Under the pieces are notes generated by a model. It was not told the DNA's origin, made no database searches, and saw nothing but the letters and a program-made list of their open reading frames with translations. DNA of 64,000 nucleotides from Iris pallida (Eukaryota > Streptophyta > Magnoliopsida > Asparagales > Iridaceae): NCBI GenBank assembly GCA_029216955.1, contig JANAVB010005597.1:46547480-46611479 (forward strand), in the 5' to 3' direction. The first letter of the stretch is position 1. The number at the start of each line of letters is the position of its first letter. The position numbers were made by a program, and so were the translations under genes. Shown in pieces: positions 23,701-33,084 of this stretch.

Positions 23701-24779
23701 CGGATATCAGGGACATGACGAACATCTTTGAGAACAAGAACCGCACCCGTCTTCGTTCTCAAATGCACATCTCCAACGACAACCGCCTTCGACACATCTC
23801 CATTTCCCATCTTCAACACTCCACAGTCGCCTGTTGTGTAAGTGGCAAATAGTGCCCTGTTGTAAGATACATGCGCTGAATCCCCTGAGTCCACCAGCCA
23901 AGAATTGTCATCGCAGGCGAGGTTTGTGATAACCACATCACCTACGACGATCACATCGCCTCCATGCATCGAGGCCGCCGCTGTAGTATTCTCTTCTTGC
24001 TTCCCCTTGTCGCCCTTCTTCTCTCTCTTCCAAGCGAAACAGTTCCGCTTGATGTGGCCCTTCTTACCACAATGGTAACACTCTGAGTCCTCGTAACGAC
24101 CCTTGGACTTCCTCCTGCTCTTGTCTCTGCCACCACCTGGACCCCTGCTTTTGCCCCTTCTACAGCTCTCTGAAACCAATGCCTCTGAGTGATGGGATGT
24201 AGATGAAGTGCCCTGAGAACGTCTCCGCATCTCTTTATTCAGCACCCCGCTCTTGGCAAACTCCAGACTGACCACGCCCTCTGGAGCAGAAGCGATCATA
24301 GATACTCGTACGGTCTCCCACGAGTCTGGCAATGTACACAGCAGCCATAGTCCCTGAACTTCGTCATCGAACTTGACTCCCATTGAAGACAGTTGGTCAA
24401 CCACGCCCTGGAAAGCACTCAAGTGATCCGTAATAGACGCCCCATCTTTGTACCGCAGACCCATCATCGTCCGGATCAGGAACAACTTATTTACCCCGAT
24501 CTTCTTCGCATACAGAGATTCCAGCTTATCCCATAACGTCTTCGCGTGCTCAATATTGGCAACGTAGTTGTACACGTTGTCGTCAACGAACTGCCAGATA
24601 TATCCACACACCTATATATGCTCGAATTTCCAGTCCTCCTCGAATTTATCACTGGGCTTCTCGAATGCAAATACGGGCAGATGCAGCTTCTTGACGAACA
24701 ATAAATCTTTCATCTTGCTCCGCCAATAGTGATAGTTGGTGCCGTTCAGATTCACCATGCGTACCGGCTTCGCGTCCAT
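20743..24779 (-). pseudogene. Copia (Tork type) gag-pol, near full-length but decayed
   Basis: Reading from 24779 downward: gag start (MDAKPVRMVNLNG), a TAG at codon 56 (24612-24614), the rest of gag with zinc knuckle CYHCGKKGHIKRNC, protease around LVDSGDSAH, the pre-integrase zinc region (LGHISKKGMSYL...CTHCLAGK), integrase core (HSDVCDPMK; RSDNGGEYIGPF), RT (21484-22713) and RNase H (to about 20757). Lesions include a frameshift near 23270-23285, a stop at 22750-22752, a frameshift near 21600, and several stops between 21280 and 21420. The RT box reads YVNDML rather than YVDDML, so a catalytic aspartate is lost. The element cannot be autonomous. Confidence 0.92.
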
Positions 24780-24832
24780 CTCTCCTCTCTAGTTTCTGTC
24801 AACTCCTGACACTCTTCTGAATTCCAGAACCT

Positions 24833-24845
24833 GGCTCTGATACCA
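24833..24845 (-). other. Primer-binding site of the copia array
   Basis: On the minus strand this reads TGGTATCAGAGCC, 3 bp inside the LTR that begins at 24849. It is the initiator tRNA-Met type, as in the element at 4170. Confidence 0.9.
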
Positions 24846-24848
24846 CTC

Positions 24849-25648
24849 TGTTGGGAAAGAAATGCGAAAAACCTTTCCCCAAACCAGAAAGTACCTACGA
24901 GAGAACCGAGCAAACAACGCACAAACCAAAACACCAAAACAACCACGCAGACACAGAGAATTTTTGACGTGGAAAACCCTTGCGGAAAAAACCACGGGAC
25001 GATCGGAGTCAAACCCTGAGAAGCCTCCACTAATGAAATAGAAGAATTACACCCTCTACAAACTTCTTCCGATCCAAATCGGATCCCCACAATACTTGGA
25101 AGCAAGAACAATGATTACAAGGCTACGAAGAACAAGAACGACAAGTAGAGATTACCCGAATCCGATTCTCCTTCGAAAAACACCTTCGATCCTCCGTCTT
25201 CTCTCCCAAAGTTGTAATGGCACTCTTGTCTCTTTTCTCTCTCCTTTCTTGTGTGTTCTACAATTATGTTACTCTTGATTAGGGTTTGGAAATCCCAACT
25301 TAACTCCCTAATCCCGCAACAAACCTGGACCGTTTGATTAGATCCAATGGTGAAAAATTACCAAGATTTTTGCCTCAGCTCCAACGATACAGAGTTCGGC
25401 CAGAACTCTGTGTCGGGCAACCAGAACCAACCAGCAACATTCTGGAACAGCCAGACCGAGTTCGGCCAGAACTCGGCCTGGGACCGAGTTCGGCCCGAAC
25501 TCGGTGGCTCCAGTCCAGAACCCCCCTTCGGGTTAGCAGCAGCAGCAACTCCTCGTTGCCTACTTCCCGAGCTTCTTCGACATCGAACGACGCTCGTCGC
25601 ACTCCGGAATCTTCTCCACATAGGTTGGGAACCCCACCCACTCCAACA
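24849..25648 (-). repeat. Copia LTR, middle copy of the tandem array
   Basis: An 800-bp complete LTR (TGTTGGG...CTCCAACA on the plus strand). It serves both as 5' LTR of the unit to its left and as 3' LTR of the shrunken unit to its right. Confidence 0.93.
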
Positions 25649-25805
25649 AATCTCCTCCTTCACAACTATAGGGAGGATATCGTCATCCCGACGATCTGCC
25701 TGTAGTACTCAAACTTTTTCCTTGGTAGAATCTTCGTGAACATATCAGCTCCGTTGTCATCTGTATGAACCTTCTCAAGCTCCACGTCCTTCTTCTCAAC
25801 CACTT
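25649..25805 (-). pseudogene. 157-bp internal remnant between two copia LTRs
   Basis: The segment begins with the reversed polypurine tract and encodes only the last residues of RNase H. It then joins the next LTR at ...CTCAACCACTT / TGTTGGG. In the complete unit ACCAC occurs both in RNase H and at the edge of the primer site, so a deletion across a 5-bp ACCAC microhomology would explain the junction. Confidence 0.85.
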
Positions 25806-26606
25806 TGTTGGGAAAGAAACGCGAAAACCTTTCCCCAAACTAGAGAGTACCTGCGAGAGAACCGAGCAAACAACGCACAAACCAAAACACCAAAACAACC
25901 ATGCAGACACAGAGAATTTTTGACGTGGAAAACCCTTGCGGGAAAAACCACGGGACGATCGGAGTCCAACCCTGAGAAGCCTCCACTAATGAAATAGAAG
26001 AATTACACCCTCTACAAACTTCTTCCGATCCAAATCGGATCCCCACAACACTTGGAAGCAAGAACAATGATTACAAGGCTACGAAGAACAAGAACGACGA
26101 GTAGAGATTACCCGAATCCGATTCTCCTTCGAAAAACACATTCGATCCTCCGTCTTCTCTCCCAAAGTTGTAATGGCACTCTTGCCTCTTTTCTCTCTCC
26201 TTTCTTGTGTGTTCTACAATTGTGTTACTCTTGATTAGGGTTTGGAAATCCCAACTTAACTCCCTAATCCCGTAACAAACCTGGACCGTTTGATTAGATC
26301 CAATGGTGAAAAATCACCCAGATTTTCGCCTCAGCCCCGACGACACAGAGTTCGGCCAGAACTCTGTGTCGGGCAACCAGAACCAACCCGCAACATTCTG
26401 GAACAGCCAGACTGAGTTCGGCCAGAACTCGACCTGGGACCGAGTTTGGCCCGAACTCGGTGGCTCCAGTCCAGAACCCCCTTCGGGTTAGCAGCAGCAG
26501 CAGCAACTCCTCGTTGCCTACTTACCGAGCTTCTTCGACATCGAACGACGCTCGTCGCACTCCAGAATCTTCTCCACATAGGTTGGGAACCCCACCCACT
26601 CCAACA
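25806..26606 (-). repeat. Copia LTR, right copy of the tandem array
   Basis: An 801-bp complete LTR, highly similar to 24849-25648, including the inverted repeats with GAGTTC/GAACTC cores. Confidence 0.93.
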
Positions 26607-26975
26607 AATATCCTCCTTCACAACTATGGGGAGGATATTGTCATCCCGACGATCTGCCTACAGTACTCAAACTTTTCTCTTGGTAGAATCTTCGTGAACA
26701 TATCAGCTCCGTTGTCATCTGTATGAACCTTCTCAAGCTCCGCGTCCTTCTTCTCAACCACATCCCGTATCCAATGATACCGAGTCTCGATGTGTTTGGA
26801 CCGGCTATGAAACGTCTGATTCTTCACAAGGTGAATAGCACTCTGACTGTCACAAAGCAAAGTATACTGCTCTTGCTTCAGTCCCATTTCCTGCAGCAGC
26901 TTCTTCATCCACAGCAACTTCTTGCAAGCCTCCGTCGCCGCAATGTACTCTGTCTCTGTCGTTGACAAGGCAACA
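26607..26975 (-). pseudogene. Copia RNase H fragment at the array's right edge
   Basis: The minus-strand frame 26624-26968 encodes the RNase H end (YIAATEACKKLLWMKK, CDSQSAIHL, KFEYCRQIVGM). It is cut at CAACA, directly followed by the flanking CTAAC. Read outward on the minus strand the edge begins TGTTGCC, resembling the true LTR end TGTTGGG/TGTTGGA. Confidence 0.85.
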
Positions 26976-27340
26976 CTAACAATACTCTAATATAGTTAAT
27001 ATTAGTACCACGTCATAGTATTTCTACTGTATTTATGGACAACCCAATTAATATCTATTCTACTATATAATAGGAAAACTTGGATGGTGAAACTTTTAAA
27101 TTCCAAAAATATTCTTACATGTCTATACTAATTAAAAATGGTTCATTAATTTTAATAAGGACAATTTAGTAATTACGAAGACTACCCTTTGGTCTTCCTA
27201 AAGAATCTTCATTAGTTAATTAAAAGAATGTTAAAATACGTGCATGGCACGTGCACGTATGCTAGTATGCAATAAAATGAATGGTAGCTAATATCAAAAC
27301 TATTAGTATATATGGTAGTTACTCAAAAATGATTATATTT
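26976..27340. repeat. Third copy of the AT-rich repeat, resumed after the copia array
   Basis: AATACTCTAATATAGTTAATAT... continues the copy interrupted at 9361. It aligns with 8690-8870 and 8985-9190, apart from a Helitron-like insertion at 27054-27265. Confidence 0.75.
27054..27265 (+). mobile_element. Small Helitron-like element
   Basis: The 212-bp segment starts TCTATTCTACTATATAATAG and ends ATGCTAG, with a GC-rich hairpin (GTGC-ATG-GCAC and CACGTG repeats) just before the end, between a flanking A and T. TC start, CTAG end and A|T target are Helitron hallmarks. The paralogous AT-rich repeat lacks this segment at the matching place, supporting the boundaries. It encodes nothing, so it would be non-autonomous. 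Confidence 0.6.
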
Positions 27341-27479
27341 GTTTAGCCTTAAAATATTTGTACGTGTCATTATTGGCCTTAAAATATTTGTACAATAATT
27401 GTCTTACAAATGTCTGACGAAGTCGTCTTAAAATGTTACAATAAGAAACTAATAACAAATGTTTGTACTTAAAGTCTAA

Positions 27480-27919
27480 GAGCATCTCCAACCCTATTGT
27501 CTTGTTAAGTGTTGTGAGTCTTAGGTGGCTCCTATGTGGCATGAGCCACAAGACAATGTCTTGTTTATGTGGCAAAACTATATCTCAAAAGACAATGAGA
27601 TAGAAAAACTCTCTCCAATGCAAAAGTATTGAGGAGACAATAAAAAGTATTTTTTTTAAACTTCTAAGGCAACTCCTCCACTTCTTTTACTTTTTTATAA
27701 ATATTTCTATTCATAATTGATAATGTGGAGACAAAGTCATTGTGAAGTGCATTGTCTAGATCTAGACAACCAACTTCACATTCTCCTTGCCATGTCATTG
27801 CCATGTCAACTTCATGTTTTATTCTACATTTGCATTGGAGAAGAATTTTTGGAATGAAAGTTTGTCATTCCTATGTGGCAACTATTTTTTCTAAACTCAC
27901 AATAGGGTTGGAGATGCTC
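27480..27919. mobile_element. MITE with GAGCATCTCCAACC terminal inverted repeats
   Basis: The ends GAGCATCTCCAACCCTATTG and CAATAGGGTTGGAGATGCTC are exact reverse complements. They are flanked by TAA on the left and TTA on the right, so a duplication cannot be confirmed. The ~440-bp interior has no ORF. Ends of this kind are common in plant non-autonomous DNA transposons, probably Harbinger-related. Confidence 0.75.
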
Positions 27920-28264
27920 TTAGCCTTTTATTTACATAAAAACGATCTACCCACGAGTTCAAAGTCCAACAATTTTTATTATAAAAATTAAACCGGATCA
28001 ACCCGGAACCAGCCTGGGCCCAACCCGATTAAGCTCGGCTCGAAAGTTTTCATATACTAGGCCGAACTGGATTTGGGTTTAGGAATTATGTGTCCCGCTT
28101 GGCCCAAAGCCAATCAAAATCAGGCCAAGACCAGCTCGGACCGCTTGATGTTTGACCAATTTTTTCCATTCCTTTTTCTTTAGGTTTTTATTTTCGGAAA
28201 GTCCAACTTATTCCATTCTATAGTTTTCTTTTCCATTTCGCTACCGATTTCCAAACAAAAAGTG

Positions 28265-28463
28265 TTCGGAACTAGGGGTGCGCATTATTCGGTTTTGGAC
28301 CGAAAATCGAGCCGAACTGAACCGAATAAGAGGTTCGGTTCGGTTTTAAAAAAATTCGGTTCGGTTTCGGTTTTAAAAATACTAAATTTTCTTATTCGGT
28401 TTCGGTTTCGGTTTTGGGTTTCGGTCCAAAACCGAAAACCGAATAAAAAAATTTAATTAATTA

Positions 28464-28495
<32 letters not shown>

Positions 28496-28796
28496 ACTAT
28501 ATATATAAGTATTAATATATATAGGTATATACTAAATATATATAGGTATATAATAAATATGTCTATGTATATTTAGTTACTATATATATTAACAAAAAAA
28601 GCTCAAAAAAATCAAAAAATATGAATAAACCGAATAAACCGAAAACCAAATTGATTTAATTCGGTTCAGTTTGATTCGGTTTTGTGCCAATTCGGTTCGG
28701 TTTCGGTTTTGCTTATTCGGTTTCGGTCCAATTCGATTTTGGGTTATTCGGTTCGGTTTAAACCGAATAAATCGAATGCTCACCCCTATTCGGAAC
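28265..28796. mobile_element. hAT-type MITE with 8-bp target duplication
   Basis: A 516-bp element (28273-28788) has ends TAGGGGTGCGCATT / GAATGCTCACCCCTA, flanked by the exact 8-bp duplication TTCGGAAC (28265-28272 and 28789-28796). An 8-bp TSD and TAGGGGTG ends are typical of hAT. Its arms are made of TTCGGTTT-like repeats that fold on each other, and the centre holds a (TG)n run and AT-rich DNA. It encodes no transposase. Confidence 0.9.
28468..28494. repeat. (TG)n microsatellite
   Basis: About thirteen TG dinucleotides in the centre of the hAT-type MITE. Confidence 0.9.
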
Positions 28797-28936
28797 TTAT
28801 TCCATGTTGTTTTGATATCCCTTTAGCATTTCAAATTTTCAATACTTGGGTTTTTGGATTAAGTACTACCTCAAGGGAGTTTCCTGCTGTTTACTATTCT
28901 TGTTCTCTTTTCTTTTTCAACCTAGCTAGTAATTAA

Positions 28937-29177
28937 TTCTTTCTGGGATAATTTAGCAAATACCCCCATTCCAAATGTTAAAACTAGCATATACCCCCAC
29001 TATTTATTTTATTTAGCAAATACCCCCACTCCTATGTAAAAGAGTGGGGGTATATCTTAAATTTTTATTATTTTATATCAAAAAATGGGGGTATTTGTTA
29101 GATAAATAAAATAGTGAGGGTATATGCTAATTTCAACATTTAGAATGGGGGCATTTGCTAAATTATCCCATTCTTTC
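28937..29177. mobile_element. Foldback MITE with TGGGATAATTTAGCAAATRC ends
   Basis: The 227-bp element (28944-29170) is an almost continuous inverted repeat ending TGGGATAATTTAGC / GCTAAATTATCCCA. It is flanked by a 7-bp direct repeat TTCTTTC (28937-28943 and 29171-29177). The interior carries internal copies of the TACCCCCA phrase. It encodes nothing. Confidence 0.8.
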
Positions 29178-29267
29178 TTTCCCTCTTTCCGCATCATTCT
29201 GCACATTTTAGCAGTCATGGTTTATATATTGAGATGACAGGTTTGAGATAAATTTAGACCCCGTTTA

Positions 29268-29361
29268 GTACACTCTGATGTAATCGTAATCATAATATAA
29301 TCAAATAAATTTTTTTCTTTCTATTTGATTATATTGCGATTACGATTACATTACAGTGTAC
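29268..29361. repeat. Short foldback hairpin
   Basis: GTACACTCTGATGTAATCG...ATAATCAAATA pairs with TATTTGATTATAT...CGATTACATTACAGTGTAC around a T-rich loop. At 94 bp it may be a very small MITE or its solo hairpin; the TSD is unclear. Confidence 0.65.
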
Positions 29362-29759
29362 ATACAAGACATAACATAATACAATTAGAGCATATTCATT
29401 TTGCATAGTTTGAAGAGCTAACTAACATTTAGACCCTGCATTTAACAGTCATTTTATCAATTTAGAGTTTAAATCATGTCATGTCTAATTGAAAATTTTA
29501 GATCATGAATTTTTATTTTTATTTTTTTCTATTATATTTGAACATAAGTACAAAGACAGCAAATATATGCTGAAAAGGAGAGTAAATAGAAAAAGTTAAA
29601 AAAAAAAAAAAAATTCAAACTTTTCAATTGGACTTGAACTCTAAACTGACATAAAATTCAGAATCTAAACACTAATTAGCTAATTAGCTCTAATTTGAAT
29701 CATATGATGCTTCCTTAACCCCCAAAACAATGAGCCATCAGTAGTAGACACAAGAAAAC

Positions 29760-30153
29760 TTAGACCATCTCCAATGGGGGTTTCTATCTTCCCTATTTCT
29801 ATGAAAGAAATCCATTTTAGAAAAAACTTCTCCCAATGGTGATTTCTATCACCATTTCTATCCTAGGTGGCAATGATGTAGGATGGAAACTTTCTAGGAG
29901 GATTTCTACATGTATAAACTCTCATAGAAATTCTCTTCTCTCTTATGACAATTATTATTGGGCCCCACACCATTAAATTGATCATTTTACTATGTGACAC
30001 ATAGGATAGAAATGGAGAACCATTGGAGAGCATTTTTATATGTCTACAATTTTTATGTAGAAACTCTTCTAACTAGGATAGAAATCTCCTTAAAGTACAA
30101 TGCCAAGTAGGATAAGAACTCAATTTTAGAAATCACCATTGGAGATGGTCTTA
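29760..30153. mobile_element. Tourist/Harbinger-type MITE, copy 1 (TSD TTA)
   Basis: A 388-bp element (29763-30150) with ends GACCATCTCCAATGG / CCATTGGAGATGGTC flanked by TTA on both sides. It is about the same length as and highly similar to the copy at 30186-30578 in the same orientation. No ORF. Confidence 0.85.
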
Positions 30154-30182
30154 GTACATTTTGCAGCTTACTTCTCGTCGAC

Positions 30183-30581
30183 TAAGACCATCTCCAATGG
30201 GGGTTTCTATCTTTCCTATTTCTATGGAAGAAATCCATTTTAGAAAAAAAAAAACTTCTCCCAATGGTGATTTCTATCACCATTTCTATCCTAGGTGGCA
30301 ATGATGTAGGATAGAAACTTTGTAGGAGGATTTCTACATGTACAAACTCTCATAGAAATTCTCCTCTCTCTCATGACAATTATTATTGGACCCCACACCA
30401 TTAAATTGTTCCTTTTACTATGTGACACATAGGATAGAAATGGAGAACTATTGGAGAGCATTTTTGTATGTTTACAATTTTTATGTAGAAACTCTTTCAA
30501 CTAGGATAGAAATCTCCTTAAAGTACAATGCCAAGTAGGATAAGAACTCAATTTTAGAAATCACCATTAGAGATGGTCTAA
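30183..30581. mobile_element. Tourist/Harbinger-type MITE, copy 2 (TSD TAA)
   Basis: A 393-bp element (30186-30578) beginning GACCATCTCCAATGG and ending AGATGGTC (one end mutated), flanked by TAA. It lies 35 bp after copy 1, with its own TSD, so the pair arose by two insertions rather than simple tandem duplication. Confidence 0.85.
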
Positions 30582-30599
30582 TGTGCTAAATTAGCATTC

Positions 30600-31890
30600 A
30601 AAAGATTATTGATGCTCATCCATCTGTCATCATGCAATGAACCCAAGCTCCTCCAGTCCTTTTTCAGTCAGTAGAGTACTGTAGACCCTGATCAATATAT
30701 ATAATATATATACGGATCACATTGCTAATTGCACATGAGGACGTATGAACCTGGTCCGCAGAAGTAACCGTCATCTATCATCGACAGGTCCTTCGCATAC
30801 GCATTCCAAATTAAATTTGTACTTGTATGCCGACTTCGACGTTTACTTGGGATAGACTTACAAGCAAGCTACAATTGTCGAGCCATAGAATTTTTCTTCC
30901 AAAAAAATACATTTGAAAATTATATCTTGTTCAATGACTTCATCTTGCTCATAACCTAATTAAAAAATAAACTGCCTACCTACTTGATAGGTAGTCAAAG
31001 TACGTCTGGTTTGACAGGATCAACCTTTTCTTTTCTTTTTTTCTTTTTCTTCTACATGTTATTTGTGTCCAGCGAACTACTACTCATTTTTTGATAGAGT
31101 GAGATGATATATGAGGTGTAATTTTAGACTTTAATCCATATAACTTAATTTGTGTTTTAAGTTTATGACAAATATTCATATATCTGTACATTAGTCTCTC
31201 ATTTTCTATCGGATGTGAAACTAAACTTTATGTACCAATTTTGTTGACATTTTGCACACCCTGCTCTCCACCTTGGATCCGACAACTAGAACAACATTTG
31301 AATCCCAACTAGGTCCGAACCAACATTCCACCTAGATGCTAACTTAGGACGAGTCAAAATTTCTACGTCAAAATTGGTATGTCCATTAAAAATTTATGAT
31401 TGAGAACCTTATTTATTTTATACAAGTTTTTCTACATCAAAATTTGTAATGGATAATCTTATATATTTGTGGGACAATATATATTTCAAAATATATTCAC
31501 CAATATCCATCATAAATTTGACAATATAACCTTATCTATATTCATCAGTATCTATCAAAAAAAAATTGAGGGATTTATCTAAAACTATAAAACTTATATT
31601 GGAAATAATTTCCATAAATATATGATGACCTTATCTATTTCAAAATCATGATTTTTTTTTTTGAGACTTGAGAGAGTACGTAATTAAGTTAAATACAAGA
31701 CTTATAAGCAAAAAATAAAAAAAATAAAAATCAAAGTATAGAAACAATATAGCGCATCTTTTGTTTCTCTGTCCGGCTAAACGACAACGTCGCTGCGATC
31801 TCTCGCGATGGCGTTTTAGCCCGTGACCTGACATGCATTGGGTACTGAAAGCCGGTTGGTGGGCTCTGAGAAATGCATAAAAACAAGAAA
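30600..31890. other. Intergenic, AT-rich, no gene seen
   Basis: No ORF of substance. The only notable structure is a GC-rich palindromic patch at about 31772-31825 in which GGCTAAACG pairs imperfectly with GCGTTTTAGCC. Confidence 0.5.
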
Positions 31891-31891
31891 T

Positions 31892-32122
31892 AAATATACT
31901 AACTACCCTATCTTTCACATATATTACAGGAACTATTCCTATTTAATTTAAACTAATTATATGAATTATCCCTCTTCTTTATAATTAATAAACATAAGGA
32001 AGACTAGTGTTGTAACTTTCTATAGAAAATATAACATAGTAATGGACCGTATAATTAATTTAAAAGTAGAGACATATAGTGTAATAAGTATAGAACATAG
32101 GAATATTTAACGTAAAATGTCC
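31892..32122. mobile_element. Foldback MITE-like element, family 1 copy 2 (decayed)
   Basis: The reverse complement matches 3152-3390 along its length (for example TTTTACGTTAAATATTCCTATG and TATTTTCTATAGAAA). It ends about 140 bp upstream of the uORF of the host gene, so it may lie in that gene's promoter. Confidence 0.6.
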
Positions 32123-32262
32123 AAGATTATCTGACTGTGTAATATATCATGCTAATGCAATTTGGCTAAAGTACAAGCTAGTGAGTTCTTAGTCATCAAC
32201 ACTATTTCCATTCCACAAGACTACAAATTCTAAACAAATACACGGATCCTTCCCTACTGTCA

Positions 32263-32373
32263 ATGGAGCTCTCCAATGATCCCATCATGATCTCCTTTTT
32301 TAACACCATCATCCACCACCTACTCCTCCTCCTCCTCGTCTACTTAATTACTCCCAAACCTCTAGTTAACTAG
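32263..32373 (+). CDS. Upstream ORF of 36 codons in the probable 5' leader
   Basis: ATG at 32263 opens a 36-residue frame beginning MELSNDPIMISFFN, with a leucine-rich run (HHLLLLLLVYLI) that would be hydrophobic. It ends at TAG 32371-32373, 33 nt before the main ATG. It is in the same frame as the main ORF, separated by that one stop and eleven further codons. Whether it is translated is unknown. An uORF of this size and position commonly lowers translation of the downstream frame. It could equally be chance. Confidence 0.35.
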   Translation: MELSNDPIMISFFNTIIHHLLLLLLVYLITPKPLVN

Positions 32374-32406
32374 CAAGCTCCACCACTACTAAGCTACTTT
32401 CCTCTA

Positions 32407-33084
32407 ATGACTACTACTACTACTAGTCACCATAGGTACCATTCCTTAGGGAACATACCCTTCTCGTGGGAGAACAGCCCCGGAATCTCGAAAGTAGCCC
32501 CACGCCCACGGTTCGACGACGACACCCCTACGGCCCCATGCACGTACGTAGACGTAGTCGACGTCCACCATCGAAAGCTGTCGATGATAGCCAAACCTAT
32601 TGTTGCAGAGAGGCCACCGCCGCCTCCGTCGACAGACGACAGCCGGCCGACCAAGCACTTCTCGGGCGGCCGCAGTAACTTACTCATACCCCTCCCTCCT
32701 TGCATGTTCCGCGCGCCCCCGCCGCCGCCGCAGCAGCCTCACCGCAGGAGCGCATCGAGAGGGTACCGGCCGACTCCGAGGAAGGAGGACGACCCTTTCC
32801 TCGCCGCGTACAGGGAGTGCACCAAGAGCTTCAACAAGGACAAAAAGAAGGGGGCTGCCGCTGCTGCCAAGGATCGGAGCAAGAAGGGCAGTGGCTGGCT
32901 AGGGTTCGGGTTTTCCTGCAAGCAGGGCTCGGGGGTGAGGGACGACAGCACGGTCACGGTGCCGTCGGCGCGAAACTCCGGAGGACTGCAGATCAGAGAG
33001 GCTGGTCTCGAGAGGAGTAGGAGCAGCGGAATCACTGGAATGGCTGTAGGAGGACACCCAAGGCGAAAATCTATGAGCATTTGA
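32407..33084 (+). CDS. Uncharacterised plant protein with PFSWE-type motif (DUF688-like)
   Basis: The single-exon frame encodes 225 residues and is the one convincing host gene. N-terminal Thr and His runs lead to NIPFSWENSPGISK (residues 16-29), a motif resembling the PFxWE..PG signature of plant DUF688 proteins. Two proline runs (70-74 and 104-108) flank a conserved-looking LIPLPPCMFRAP (93-104). DPFLAAYRECTKS lies at 129-141, a Lys/Ala-rich basic stretch at about 143-160, and the tail is RRKSMSI. No signal peptide or membrane segment is apparent. Composition suggests a largely disordered, basic protein, possibly nuclear. Codons are GC-rich compared with the surroundings. The ATG at 32407 follows an in-frame stop at 32371. 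AATAAT near 33155 could serve polyadenylation. Function is unknown. Confidence 0.75.
   Translation: MTTTTTSHHRYHSLGNIPFSWENSPGISKVAPRPRFDDDTPTAPCTYVDVVDVHHRKLSMIAKPIVAERPPPPPSTDDSRPTKHFSGGRSNLLIPLPPCMFRAPPPPPQQPHRRSASRGYRPTPRKEDDPFLAAYRECTKSFNKDKKKGAAAAAKDRSKKGSGWLGFGFSCKQGSGVRDDSTVTVPSARNSGGLQIREAGLERSRSSGITGMAVGGHPRRKSMSI

Larger units (their letters stand above)
9357..26980 (-). mobile_element. Tandem Ty1/copia array (Tork type), minus strand, bounded by CTAAC
   Basis: Left to right on the plus strand: LTR (9362-9817 plus 20391-20742, split by element A), near-complete internal region (20743-24848), LTR (24849-25648), 157-bp internal remnant (25649-25805), LTR (25806-26606), and 369 bp of RNase H-side internal sequence (26607-26975). 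The same 5-mer CTAAC borders both ends (9357-9361 and 26976-26980). The flanking AT-rich repeat joins correctly across the insertion when compared with its paralogous copies. The right end is internal sequence, not an LTR end. Confidence 0.85.

Noticed and set aside
31772..31825. GC-rich palindrome that might be a regulatory or small-RNA hairpin
   Set aside because: Pairing is imperfect, there is no homologue elsewhere in the window and no adjacent gene; too weak to call.
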